Positions 19,131 to 29,925 of a stretch of 64,000 nt of DNA are shown here, in pieces. The DNA lies in NCBI GenBank assembly GCA_963920705.1, contig OY987240.1:4573426-4637425 (forward strand), in the 5' to 3' direction. Both the position numbers and the translations under genes were made by a program. Each line of letters begins with the position of its first letter. The stretch's first letter is position 1. A model generated the notes under the pieces. That model was not told where the DNA came from and searched no databases. It saw only the letters and a program-made list of their open reading frames with translations. The stretch is from Odiellus spinosus. Its lineage: Eukaryota; Arthropoda; Arachnida; Opiliones; Phalangiidae.

Positions 19131-19892
19131 ATGCTCGCCTCCCGAGCCCCTAAACGCGGGCATCCCAGCGGCCCGTCCGGCACACGAAGACGACAGCTCG
19201 GCGGACCCTCACCGACAGCTCGACGGCAAAAAATGCGTAAAACTGACCAGCCTAAAAAATTAAACTCAAAGTTCTATCTCGGAAAAAACTTGTACGTTAC
19301 TTTCGGTCTAATAAACTACGACCGCTTCGAATTACTTATTCGCCGACCCGACTCGCTGATCGGATTCTCTCTCCCTCTTAACGCTTGGGAAAAGCTGGTG
19401 GGCAATTACGCCACTCTACTTGCCATCACTAAAACTATCGACGGCGCCTCGTACGAACTATGCCTGGACGAGCAAGATGAACAGTTTTTTTACGCCACGG
19501 CTGACTCCTCGGGGCTCACATTCACCCTTAATGAGGATAATAAATTCAAAATCACCCCTGACGAGGCGAAACTCCTCAAACTTGAAATAGGAACCATAAA
19601 CGGATGCATGTTTAGCACTGTGGAAGACTTGTTTACCTCTCTACACGGACCATTGTTTACTAACAGCTATATACGCAACAGTACCTCGACGTGTGAATCA
19701 ACAGGGAAAAAATTTGACGAAATAGCCAACTACATTATGAATTACGTAAGCGTGAGCGAAATTTTAAAGAAATTTAACGAAAGGCTAGAATCCCGTAAAT
19801 GTACGTGCTCTTTAAGAGCCGATAATTTGTTTTTGCTAGTTTTCTCACAACGTCACAATCTAAAAGAAGCGTTGAGCTGTGCTACTGACTGA
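19131..19892 (+). CDS. PC4-like accessory protein, copy B
   Basis: About 253 residues from the ATG at 19131 (MLASRAPKRG). The first 45 residues are rich in Arg, Pro, Ser and Gly; then comes the conserved block FYLGKNLYVTFGLINY, LIRRPDSLIGFSLPLNAWEKL, and a long alpha/beta region ending FLLVFSQRHNLKEALS. It is the paralogue of copy A at 7955-8722 and both share the strand-IR-GFxL-W layout of PC4-type DNA-binding domains. The last 15 codons lie inside the right inverted repeat, so the left end of the element carries a detached copy of the gene's 3' end. Function is inferred only; it may bind single-stranded DNA. Confidence 0.62.
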   Translation: MLASRAPKRGHPSGPSGTRRRQLGGPSPTARRQKMRKTDQPKKLNSKFYLGKNLYVTFGLINYDRFELLIRRPDSLIGFSLPLNAWEKLVGNYATLLAITKTIDGASYELCLDEQDEQFFYATADSSGLTFTLNEDNKFKITPDEAKLLKLEIGTINGCMFSTVEDLFTSLHGPLFTNSYIRNSTSTCESTGKKFDEIANYIMNYVSVSEILKKFNERLESRKCTCSLRADNLFLLVFSQRHNLKEALSCATD

Positions 19893-20325
19893 AAATGTGT
19901 AGTACGTAAGAATTTTACTAATAAAAATTACGAGACTCTCTCTTTACGTTGTGTTTTTATTAGTTTAAGCCTATTTCTAAACCTATCTTTTCGAGATGCG
20001 TTTCACGCTAGAAATCCGCCCTAAAAGACCTCAGTTGTGTAGGTACAAGAGATTCAGTGAGGTACAAAAGGGAAGGAGAGATACGAGGGTCAGGAGGGGA
20101 AAGCACACTTTGTCCCCCTCTGCAAGCGATTCACCGATGAATAGAAATATTAAGGGAAGGAGAGATACGAGGGTCAGGAGGGGAAAGCACAGTTTGTCCC
20201 CCTCTGCAATCGATTCACCGATGAACAGAAATATTAGGGGAAGGAGAGATACGAGGGTCAGGAGGGGAAAGCACACTGCGTCCCCCCTTCGGACCCCTTA
20301 TCGGTGAATCGCTTGCCTTATCTCT
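19847..20325 (-). repeat. Polinton right terminal inverted repeat
   Basis: Inverse of the left repeat, with the same three 85-bp units and the same terminal CTTGCCTTATCTCT. It includes the last codons of PC4-like copy B. Small differences between the two repeats exist (for example at positions 2303 and 19846), showing that they are not identical but are still close. Confidence 0.92.
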
Positions 20326-20331
20326 CGTATG
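20326..20331. repeat. Target site duplication, right copy (CGTATG)
   Basis: Directly follows the last base of the right inverted repeat and matches 1815-1820. After it the BEL/Pao pol reading frame resumes. Confidence 0.93.
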
Positions 20332-20753
20332 TCTATAACGACGTCAATCAACCCGTCCCTCTCACCCCCGCAGAATTTTTAATTGGGAAAAGAATCACTT
20401 GCCTCCCCCCTCAGAAATTTCCAAATATCAAATTACCGTCTACGCGGATGGAACTAATCCAAACGGCTAAAATACAGACAATTATTGATACAAAGCCTTT
20501 GATGGAGCTACGAACAGCCCATCACGCCGCGGTCATAAAAGAGAAAAGGGTAATTGCCTTAGGAGATGTCATGCTTGTTCATGAGGATAAACTGCCTAAG
20601 CAGGTATGGAAGCTTGGTATAATTACTGAACTCTTTTATGGCCGCGATGGCAAAGTAAGAGCGTGCCAGTTAAGAATGGCAAACGGAAACCACATTAGAA
20701 GGCCCGTTCAATTAATTTACGCGTTAGAAATTAACGATATTAAAAATGATTAA
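20332..20753 (+). pseudogene. BEL/Pao pol, 3' part (after integrase core)
   Basis: The frame opens with VYNDVNQPVPLTPAEFLIG and continues through KVWKLGIITELFYG-type sequence and RACQLRMANGNHIRRPVQL, the DUF5641-like C-terminal region that follows the BEL/Pao integrase. It is the 3' continuation of the pol interrupted at 1820. It stops with TAA just before the polypurine tract. The segment itself has no breaks. Confidence 0.88.
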
Positions 20754-20793
20754 GACATTTCTCTTGAACTATGGAAATACTATCACAGTATTT

Positions 20794-20802
20794 CGGGGGG
20801 AG
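20794..20802 (+). promoter_or_regulatory. Polypurine tract (plus-strand primer)
   Basis: CGGGGGGAG directly precedes the first bases of the 3' LTR (TGTAGAA), the usual layout for plus-strand priming. Confidence 0.75.
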
Positions 20803-21531
20803 TGTAGAAAAATGTCGGTTAAAATTAAATAACATTAAATATAAACTAAAATACTAAACTTAAAATTAATTTCTTAAATAATTCTTTCATTTCTTAAAAT
20901 ATAAATTCCACTAAATAATATTATAAATTGAAAACCGATGTTGAAAGAAGACCCCACAGTTTGCTTACAAAAATAAATAGATAAATGAGCAATAAAAGCT
21001 TTGACAGGCGCTTGCTGCAGGGAAATAAGAGTTTCTTAGAAGGTGAGGATTTCAAACCTAATGGGTTTTAGCTAGAAATCCGGGTTTGGGAAGCATTGTA
21101 TTAAGTCAAAGCGGCGTTTCTTATCGCAGGACGTTTGGACGCCGCGCTATGGGTCCCATCCCCGGGCTCATTATAACCAAAAGCGAAATTCTCCCTTTAC
21201 ACCCCTAAAAGCTCTGTAGTATCGCGCCTGTTAAGATTCCAAAAAATAAGAAGCGGCTGTGGGGGAATAAAAACTGTATTCGGAGGAAGCATTTCAAAAC
21301 TTCCTCACTTCGTTTTAGAATTTAAAAGAGAGTAGAACCTTCTACAACAATAAATAAAAAGGTCAAACTCAAATTTATCGAAGTCATTATTTCATTACTA
21401 TTAAAATTATTATTATTATTAGTGCCGCGAATTAAAGTATTCTAGATTAATTATAACCAGTTCAATCAATACTTAACCTGCCAGCATTAATTATATTATA
21501 AAGGAAAAAGTAAGGTATCTCCGGTTCTACA
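20803..21531 (+). repeat. BEL/Pao 3' LTR, 729 bp
   Basis: Bounded by TGTAGAA at the start and the exact inverse TTCTACA at the end. It contains AATAAA signals and follows the polypurine tract. The adjacent GATTC (21532-21536) would be the 5-bp target duplication, but the left copy is outside the window. An alternative end at another TTCTACA near 21340 cannot be excluded. Confidence 0.7.
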
Positions 21532-21593
21532 GATTCAAGCGTTAGAGACCGAAGTGCCAAACGTCTAAACTAAAAATAGTGTTTAGCTTTTCT

Positions 21594-24200
21594 TTAGTGT
21601 AGTCTCAGTAATTTTGGAACATCCTTATCCTCTTTAGCGAACTCAACTTTAATTTCAAGTAAAGCAGCCTCGTAAGATATATCCTCAGTTTCCAATTCCA
21701 CGCTATATGACGTAGAGGCTACGCTAGATATTCCTTTCCGTCTAACCTTGTTTGAAGTCGTAACGTTGGGGCTCCCATTCAGTGTTGTGCTAAGTGGTAC
21801 GTTTGTACTTTTTTGGTGCATTTTGAAATTTTTGGTACGAAAATAAGTTTTCAAATTTTCAATAGGAATATGGTACATTTCGAATTTTTTTCAAATAAAG
21901 CACGTTTTTGAATTTTTTAATGGCTTTTTGGTACACTTAGATATTTGGGGATTGAATTTGAAAATTGAATATAATTTTTTCAAGTTTATGTAGTGCATTT
22001 TTCCTATAAGCTCAGAAAAGCATTCTCGGAATGTACTCTTCTAAGTATGGGGTTTGGGGGTTTCCCATTCTTTTATTCTGTTGAAACTTGAAGGATTTTA
22101 CAACAATGAGAATTATTTACTAGGGAGCTTTACTTCGCACGTGCAGTGTGCTTATCACTTAGAGCTGATAATTCCAGTACCCCCCGCCAAGAACAGCCGA
22201 GAAAAACTGTACAATACCTTCCTACGCTGGGTTCATCTCAGCTCTACATATTGCTAATAATAATGAATAAAATTAAATTAATTTATTTATCAAGAATTTA
22301 ATTGCTCGATATTCCTAGACAATGATAATAAACTATAACAAGTTAAATTTAATTAAAATATTTAAATAAAAAAAAATAATAGATGGCGCTTAATGCGCTA
22401 AAGATATTGGAGCAAAACGGCACCCAAAACTGAACTGAACTAAAATGACGTCATAATCCTAAAAGTACGTTTTCCTCCTAAAACCCCACAAAAAGTACGT
22501 TTTGGGCTGAGAAGAGTACGTTCCCAAAATCGGCCGGCACACACTGCTCCCATTTCTCTTTTTTTCGAGCCACCTGATGTGCCTAGGCTTTTGGGAAAGC
22601 TTTTGAATCAAATACCTCTAAAAATTGGGTAAAACGTTAATATAGGATTTTCAATTAAAAAACGTCCTTCTCAAGCAAAGTGCTTGGTTTTTGTTCCAAA
22701 ATTAAAAGGGGTGTGCGAGCGTACACGCATATTGAAAGATCAAATTATTAAAATGGAAAATTAAGAGCTAAATTTGGTACTCAAAGGCTCTAAAGCAGAT
22801 TTTTAAAGCTTTATTAAGGCTCGAAAGCAGATTTTTAAAGGTCGATAAAATCTCGAAAGCTGGTTTTATACTAATCCTTAAAGTTCGCCTCTAAGCTCTG
22901 TCAGGAAAATTTTCAAAGCTCGAACTCAGCTCGAAACAAAAATCTCAGGGCTCGCACCCCTCTAAAAATTACAAACCTTAATATGCTCTACTTACATATG
23001 GAACTCTACTAGTCTTGTCAACATTAACGCAAGGATATTTCTTCAACATTAACTGTCCAACAGTGTCATACTCCCCTTTAGTGTCCATCTTATATTTGGC
23101 AAGAAGACCATACGCTAGCTGCGACACAAGTTCAGGAAACATTGCCATAGGCTTTCCTCCCACCAATCTGGATTCAACGTAGTCAGAAAACTTTGGTAGT
23201 GTAATTTGATATTGTCTTTCAAATGGTTGTGGCTTTGAGTAAAGAAATGGTCTACTGGTTAATCATACAAAACCATACTATACATAGTTTTCACTTTGGG
23301 GGCAAAATAAATTTCCAACCCTCTTACCCAGCTTTCCCTTCATTGCAGGGTTGCCGGGAGCTTGTGAGCGCAGTTCAGAACGGATCAGTTCATATTCCGG
23401 AACTGCTAGCCTTTCTCTCTGCATCAGTTTGCGCTCACAAGTGGTTGGCAACTCTGGGGGAACAGCATTTACCCCCTTTAGTGAAAACTATGTGTAACTT
23501 ATCAAGAAATACACTTACCATTTCTTTGGAGGAAGAAGGGAGAACCGATACTTGAATTTGATCATCATTTGCATCTGTACAATTTTCCATTATCGATAAA
23601 TCAGAATGATTTGGTGTGGTATGTAATTCGCTGGCATTGCGGATAAAAGCTGTACTATTATCAAGTTGAAAACTCGGAGAACCAACTAAAACAATATCAT
23701 CCTCCAAAATAGCCTGAATGGAAAAAATATATTCATAAATCACGCACTTAGGAAGAGTGAACCAATATAGTGTTTCAAAATTGAAAAACATATCAGCATA
23801 CCTGATTATCCAATGTGTTGGGTTGGTCAACATCATCATTTTCATTTATAATCATTATGACTTCTCCAGTAAACATTGCCAAAACCTCCCAATCGTCTAT
23901 TTCAGTCCCATCTGATTCTAAAACAGCTGTTATTCCAACAAGGGAATTTGTATTGATGTTTAATTTCATACATGCTGAAACAAGTTTAAAAAATTTATCA
24001 TTAAAAAAAATTATATTTATACAAAATTATTATTTTAAGAATAAAGAAATTTTACCTGACAAAAGAAAATCCTGGAAATTCGTGGCAATTACGGCTTTCC
24101 TTATTTTTCCGCCTTTTCGTGTTATTTTAAACAGAGGCATAGAAGGCAGCGATCTTATACTTATCAAAAATTCGCTAAAAATCATAAAAACTACAATTAG
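21594..24200 (-). CDS. Multi-exon gene with CIDE-N-like domain, probably transposon-associated (fragmentary)
   Basis: Read leftward, several exons are visible. One (about 24200-24060) encodes PLFKITRKGGKIRKAVIAT and FQDFLLSG, ending at a GTAAAA donor. The next (about 23975-23802, TTTCAG...GTATGC) encodes SLVGITAVLESDGTEID and VLAMFTGEVIMII. Together they read like a CIDE-N domain. The next (about 23715-23520, donor GTAAGT) is Ser/Asn-rich. The next (about 23230-22985, donor GTAAGT) encodes a helical block (FSDYVESRLVGG, YDTVGQLMLKKYPCV). A last exon (about 21830-21594) encodes SYEAALLEIKVEFAKEDKD and stops. The order fits a family of uncharacterised animal proteins often next to transposase-like genes. 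21879-22977 is otherwise intronic or empty. The gene may be decayed. Confidence 0.5.
23346..23456. mobile_element. Short foldback/MITE-like element inside an intron, 111 bp
   Basis: Inverted ends of about 27 bp: CAGGGTTGCCGGGAGCTTGT on the left and the inverse of CAGAGTTGCCAACCACTTGT on the right, both continuing GAGCGCA. The CAG-start suggests a hAT-type MITE. No 8-bp target duplication is obvious, so the class is uncertain. Confidence 0.6.
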
Positions 24201-24427
24201 AAAAAAATTATACATTGATTGCGAGATCTGCTGATTGATTTTCACTTACCACTCTAAGCAGGGCTATTTTCCAAAATAAAATCTTGGAAAGATACACATG
24301 ATAAGTTTCACAATCAGTCACCAAACATTCTATAAATATATTACAAGCTTGGAGGCCTCTCCATCCCTCATAGAAAACCTGTCTTTTAGATGAAAAAAAA
24401 ATATTTTCAAGGCTGCAACTGACTGAG

Positions 24428-24435
<8 letters not shown>

Positions 24436-24470
<35 letters not shown>
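24436..24470. repeat. Long T-tract
   Basis: A run of over 30 T, possibly the inverse of a poly(A) tail of a short retroelement reading leftward; no element body was identified. Confidence 0.7.
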
Positions 24471-24471
<1 letters not shown>

Positions 24472-24762
24472 AGATTGGATATTCCAAGAAATTATATTGG
24501 TATTTGATCTAAACAGACACAGCAGGTGTTTTATTTGACAAAAAAGCAGGGCCTTTGTCAAATTCAGATAGTTGGGCAAACATAAGTTTAAACCACCCTC
24601 AATGTACACAACCAACTAAGCTAAGCTCCTGCCTATGTCTCTGATTTGGAGCCTTAGCTATAAAGGGGATCCTGCCACCACATGTTTTAGGGCTTGCATT
24701 GTAATCTCAATGTGTTATCAATTTTATGGAGCTTTGGGTTATTTGGATTTTGGCTAAATTTG

Positions 24763-25123
24763 AATAATTAATTATTCAAATGCTTATATAAGCGGAATAA
24801 TTAATTATTCAAATGCTTATATAAGCGGAATAATTAATTATTCAAATGCTTATATAAGCGGAATAATTAATTATTCAAATGCTTATATAAGCGGAATAAT
24901 TAATTATTCAAATGCTTATATAAGCGGAATAAATTATTCAAATGCTTATATTAGCGGAATAATTATTCAAATGCTTATATAAGCATAAGTGGAATAATTA
25001 TTCAAATGCTTATATAAGCATAAGTGGAATAATTATTCAAATTCTTATATAAGCATAAGTGGAATAATTATTCAAATGCTTATATAAGCATAAGTGGAAT
25101 AATTATTCAAATGCTTATATAAG
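24763..25123. repeat. Palindromic tandem satellite, units of 33 and 35 bp
   Basis: About ten units. Early units are 33 bp and later ones 35 bp with an added ATAAGT block. Each unit contains the palindrome GCTTATATAAGC, and the early units also AATAATTAATTATT, so the array is a chain of alternating hairpins. It separates the transposase-like gene from the CIDE-N-like gene. 25124-25478 holds nothing else. Confidence 0.85.
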
Positions 25124-25478
25124 TAACAAGGCAAGATTTCTTCACACAAGACTATATATATTTAATACTGCATTAGCCAAAATTAAAATAAACCTATAAA
25201 ATTATTTCAAATAATTAATTCATCTATACTATTTGGTTGGGATTGAGTGTTCAATTTTCATATAAGGGCATGGTAGCTCCTGTTAATTAAAATTTCAGTA
25301 TAATACCTTGGAATTAACCCAATTAAAAATAAAACTGAAACATACTTATAAAATTATGTGTCGGGAACTAAAGTAACTCCACATTTTCAACGTTGTACAG
25401 CATAACGTGTAATTTGTTTTCAACAGTATGAGAGACTTGCGGCCACATGTACTGAAGTTTTTTTATAGGATATAGAAG

Positions 25479-27684
25479 CTATCTTCCAAAGTTTGGTTTT
25501 GTACAAACGTACCGATTCAAATGTGCGTCGAAATAATCAATTTCGGTTTGGGTGCCAATAACATAAGCCTCAAGATTGATACAAACAGGGTTATCAACAA
25601 TCATAAAAGTTGGGCCACCTTCATCTGAGAATGATTGAACAAGTACCGTACTGCTCTCATAAACATGTCCGTATATCGAAATAGCAGGGCTGATGTGCAT
25701 TATTTTAATATCTGCTGCATTAGCGTCGAACGAGAAGAGTAATGCCTTTATGTCCTCTTCTAAATTGCACTCGTAGCCTTCTTTAATTTGGTCAATATCA
25801 CCAAGAAAATGCTGGTTTTTCCCACCATAACCATTGGCTTGTTCTAAACAGAGCCATCGTTGGTGCTTAAAAGCCATGGTTTTTGGCACTGATTTAAAGC
25901 ACCTCCACTTTTTTCCTTTAAAATAGGAGTGCTTACTCTCAAATCTCATGCAAGAATGATACCGTATCGGACCGTAATTTTTTAGTTGTTCAGGAAGATG
26001 TATTAGATAGTGCATTTTGGGAGTAAAACTGGAGTCCGGGTACAAAATAATAAAATTCTCGTTATGCTCTGCAATTAGGCATTTTAGATTTATAACAGCA
26101 CTCTCATTGGCGACTGATGATAGGCATATCTGTGTTATCTGCGTTAAAATTAGATAATTTTTCCAGTGTGGATTGCCAACTGGCACTTCACTCCCAATGT
26201 ACAACGGCATGAGAAATAGCAAGGTTTTCATAGCCGAAGCAGTTTGCTTCATATCGCCAGAATGCATCAAATGCTTCCTTTCTATCAATGAGGGTTTAAC
26301 TTCTCGCTCATACTTCTTATATCTGAATGACTGGATAGCGTAATTTAGCTGATCGAGGCTAAAAAGCTTAAGATTGTAAATGAAGTGGTGGAGTATTAGT
26401 CGAGTTTCATGTTTTACGATTACTTCTAAAAGTACATGCATTGGGTCAATCAGGAGGTCTTTTGTTACTTGGAAATCTGGTACACCAAGTAAATCAGATT
26501 TTCTATTCACGCCATATTTCCTTGACCAGTAAACTCTTGCTTTTTTGTTGCAATTGGCTAACGCTGTTAAACGGTCATTATGTTCATGTTCATCACGCAG
26601 TGGAAATGTTTCAGTCAAAATTGAGGAGTTAATTTCAGTTTTGTTTATTTCACAAGTTCTGCAAAATTTATATGTGTTACCAACACCTTCTTTAAATCCA
26701 CCAATTTCTAGGGCAGCGAGGGTATCACCGAGTACGAAAGCCAATTTTCCTTTTACTACTCTCTCCACCCCATTGATTCGACACTGTACACCAGTAGCCA
26801 TTTCTTTCATTTCGAGTTTAAAAGTTTCTAGTAATAAATTGGTTGGGAATTTTTTTAAATCTTTTTGTTTGACAACAGCCAGAAGCTGTATGGAAGTTAA
26901 CTTGGAACGCAAATAAGGCGGTATATTTAAAGGTTGCCAATAAAACACAGTTACTTTGTGAATTTTGGCATGAGCCCCAATAGGGTTGGCTATTTCCAAG
27001 TCATCCAGGTATAATGAAAACAACAAATTTAACACTCCATTTTCTTCCTCTATAACAGGGCATTTACGTTTCAATTCTAAACCATCAAAAATATCGGATA
27101 TAACATTTTTACTGTCCCTTTTTAATGAGATGATTTCTTCAACTTCAGGCATGGCGAGCAAATTTTTTACTGAGGGTAGGAATGGGATGTACTGCGCAAA
27201 AGCTATTTAGTTTTGAAAAATCCTTCTCTCATATAAGAGCTTTCCAAGCCTTGGAAAAGCCTCCTACTCCCGTCATCAGTTTTAGCCTGTTGGTAATGAT
27301 CTATCAGTTCTTTTGTACTTGTCATAATGTCAGATACCAACTCATCAGATAAACCATGCTTTTCTTTGAGTTTCAAGAGGTAACAAGCCCTATATGTTGT
27401 TGAACAGAGATACGTGGTTCATTATCTTTGTCACATTGGTCACGTATACCTAATTCCAATGGAAACTGTAACTCATTGACTGCGGAATTATCGCAGACTT
27501 CATTAACGCCTTGGTGTTTTCTAAATTTATGACTTCGATACGCGTTACTATTTTTGAAACCGCACCACATACATTGCATCGAAATCGTATGTTGAATTAA
27601 TTGGTGATCATATCTAGTGTAATACGTACAATACTGGCAAACTTTCAAGTCTGCCATATCAAATGCCTTGATCTTAAGGAGCAA
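25479..27684 (-). pseudogene. Zinc-finger DDE transposase-like gene (EnSpm/CACTA-like), broken
   Basis: The 5' part (27684-27373) encodes two C2H2-type fingers (CQYCTYYTRYDHQLIQHT and CMWCGFKNSNAYRSHKFRKH). A middle segment in another frame (about 27420-27230) reads YLLKLKEKHGLSDELVSD. The main frame (27161-25479, 560 residues) has the family blocks: NIPPYLRSKLTSIQLLAVV, FCRTCEINKTE, DLLIDPMHVLLEVIV with the D-x-M-H motif, a C-terminal PKMHYLIHLPEQL and MRFESKHSYFKGK, then AFKHQRWLC. This set is typical of transposase-derived genes abundant in animals and related in layout to EnSpm/CACTA transposases. Frame changes between 27373 and 27161, unless introns remove them, suggest decay. It is in tandem with the CIDE-N-like gene, same strand. 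Confidence 0.65.
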
Positions 27685-28261
27685 CTAACAAAGAACAAAA
27701 ATAATATAAAAATTAAAAAATATATTATATCTGATATCGGAACACAACCCACTTAGGGAGTTTTCAAGAATAGCTGCTGCCGCGATTTTTTATTTTATTT
27801 TTATTTTTTTTAATTCGGTATAATGAGAAAAAAATTATGGTGAAAAAATTTTCTACCGCAAAGCATTATTAAGAAAGTTACAAGAAATTGAAATTTTAAC
27901 CTTTCTATGTAAAAATCCCATAGATTATATTTTTTTTTTCTCCCCACACAAGATGAATCATTACCATAATTCTTTTTGACTGAGTTTTTACTTAACCTAA
28001 CCTAACCTTACCTAACTTAATATTGAAATTTATTCTATGTGAAATAATGTCAAATTTGCTGCAGCAGCTATTCTTGAATCTAACCCAATTGTTTGATGTG
28101 GAAATAAATTATTAGTATATTTTGCTCTGATATCAAATAGAATTAATTTTATCAGAAATAGATGAACCGAAATTATCAGCGAGCTATTCCTCTAACAGAA
28201 GAGAGAAGTTATTTGATTCTAAAATTTCTATTATTATAGCAGGTATACATCTAATTTATCT

Positions 28262-28399
28262 AAACTTTTCACAAGGAGACTCTGCACTTTTAATTAGTTT
28301 TTTATGATGAAGTAATAACTTCAAAACATTGTCGTAATAAATTTTTTTTTAAAAATTATTTAAAAGTGCAGAGTTTCCCTGTGAAAAGTTTATAGATAA
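28262..28399. mobile_element. Short inverted-repeat element (MITE-like)
   Basis: CTTTTCACAAGGAGACTCTG near 28266 and its inverse CAGAGTTTCCCTGTGAAAAG near 28376 bracket about 135 bp of AT-rich sequence. 27685-28261 otherwise holds T-tracts and a short CCTAACCTAACC run near 27995, and no gene. Confidence 0.6.
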
Positions 28400-28523
28400 A
28401 AAAGTTATTTTTATTACGATAAATTATTTCATACCTTAAAAATATCCAAATGCCGTTTGCATCGCGTTTTAGGTTTATCTCTGGCGTGACATTTTCGCAA
28501 AAAAGTCACCTTAAAAAAGATGA

Positions 28524-29057
28524 ATTTTAGAAAGCCAAGGCTTAATTTATAATTTACGTTTGTCGTTATACCGCCCAAGGTAACTACCTGGAAAAGGAAA
28601 ATATATTATAAAAATGCTATTCATTTTTAATTGAAATTTGAAAACAATAGAATTTACTTTATGGTCTTTACCTTCTTATTAAATTATGAAAATGTTAGTC
28701 CGAGCTTCGGACTTCGGTTAACTATTCTCTTCGCCAAAATTGGCGATCGTTACGTCATGGGCTACCGTTTCAGTCCAGCGTGGGAAATAAGGCGGTGGCC
28801 CAGGGCAAATGACCACTTAAATTTTAGAAAGCCAAGGCTTAATTTATAATTTACGTTTGTCGTTATACCGACCAAGGTAACTATCTGGAAAGGGAAAATA
28901 TATTATAAAAATGCTATTCATTTTTAATTGAAATTTGAAAACAATAGAATTTACTTTATGGTCTTTATCTTCTTATTAAATTATGAAAATGTTAGTCCGA
29001 GCTTCGGACTTCGGTTAACTATTCTCTTCGCCAAAATTGGCGATCGTTACGTTATGG
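28524..29057. repeat. Two tandem copies of a dispersed 240-bp repeat
   Basis: Copies at about 28524-28760 and 28820-29057 are nearly identical (AAAGCCAAGGCTTAATTTAT ... CGGACTTCGGTTAACTATTC ... GGCGATCGTTACG). A third diverged copy lies at 44880-45066. A linked block GGCGGTGGCCCAGGGCAAAT occurs near 28791 and again near 29286. The unit does not code. Confidence 0.85.
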
Positions 29058-29756
29058 CAGCGTTGCCAGATCGGAAATTGAAAATTATATTATCCACGTT
29101 CAAAAATTATTGAATTCTTGGCGGAATTATTGCACCTCCCCTGAACGGCCGGGGCAAAGGAATTTTGGCGGGAATCTCTAACTTAAAACGAGTTATTGCG
29201 CGTACACTATCTTAAATCATTATTATATTTGGAATTTATATTTATATAAATATAATTATATAAATATAATTGAATTTGGAAATAAGGCGGTGGCCCAGGG
29301 CAAATGACCACTTAAAAAATTGCCTGTACCAGTTTATTAAATAAATCGGAGGGGGTAAAGTGGTCCACTGGACCACTAAAAAAATTCAAGTGTTTTTCCA
29401 CACTTTTCTTGATTCTTGAATATTTGGATTTTGAAACAAATTTTGTAGTTTGTAGGTCCATATCATTAAGAGCCAATTTACTATTCTTTGTGACGCCTCG
29501 CTGAGGAGAGGAGGGAGTTTGGGGACTAAAAGAGGGAAATCATAGAGAATAGAGAAAAGGAGTGGCAGGCGGGGCCAAACTTGTTTCCCCTCTAGTTAAG
29601 CTTAGGTGTATGTACACGCATTACTACGCGTACGCCGTACGCGCAGTCCAGAGAAACTTCCGGTTTTGATCTTGTAAACTAACCGAAACTCTTGTCTACC
29701 AATTTTTGGAGCAATTTTTTACGCTTGTAGAGCGGGGGAGCCTCCACTCAAAAGGG

Positions 29757-29925
29757 CCTTTTTTTTTACTGTTCTGTTCTGGGTATAGGATATTATGTGT
29801 TTTTTAGTTTTGGATTATTTTGGTGGCCCTTAAACGGACCGTTGTTTTTACTGTTCTGGGTATAGGATGTTATGTGTTTTTTAGTTTTGGATTATTTTGG
29901 TGGCCCTTAAAAGGGCCGTTTTTTT
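29757..29925. repeat. Tandem duplication of about 80 bp
   Basis: Two copies of a block with CTGTTCTGGGTATAGGAT, TTTTAGTTTTGGATTATTTT and GGTGGCCCTTAAA. The second copy ends at the stop of the leftward frame that follows. 29058-29756 shows no gene. Confidence 0.8.

Larger units (their letters stand above)
1821..20325 (+). mobile_element. Maverick/Polinton (adintovirus-like) element, 18,505 bp
   Basis: The element begins AGAGATAAGG and ends CCTTATCTCT, with terminal inverted repeats of 483 bp (left) and 479 bp (right) and a 6-bp duplication on both sides. It carries the Polinton hallmark genes: family B DNA polymerase, retrovirus-like integrase, FtsK/HerA-type packaging ATPase, adenain-like cysteine protease, double-jelly-roll major capsid protein and a penton-like minor capsid protein. 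Accessory genes include a BIR protein and a putative PP1-binding protein. The polymerase reads right to left at the left end; the morphogenesis cluster reads left to right. Several core genes have frame breaks, so this copy is either recently dead or carries assembly indels. The exact ends and duplication show that it entered by integrase-type insertion and has kept its borders. Confidence 0.96.
1..21531 (+). mobile_element. BEL/Pao LTR retrotransposon, 5' part outside window, split by a Polinton
   Basis: The polyprotein order RNase H, HHCC zinc-binding domain, integrase core and DUF5641-like C-terminal region is that of the BEL/Pao family. The plus-strand pol ends at 20753, followed by a purine tract and an LTR at 20803-21531 bounded by TGTAGAA and TTCTACA. 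The 18.5-kb stretch 1821-20325 is foreign to it and is the Polinton described below. The pol reading frame resumes in the same frame on the far side of the insert if one copy of the 6-bp duplication is discounted. The 5' LTR, gag, protease and most of the reverse transcriptase lie left of the window. Confidence 0.9.

Noticed and set aside
24208..24615. Minus-strand frame with a lysine run
   Set aside because: The lysines come from the T-tract at 24436-24470; only the 5' exon of the CIDE-N-like gene near 24060-24200 is supported.
27985..28020. Interstitial telomere
   Set aside because: Only a few imperfect CCTAA units here and near 33100 and 62940; too short to be more than simple sequence.
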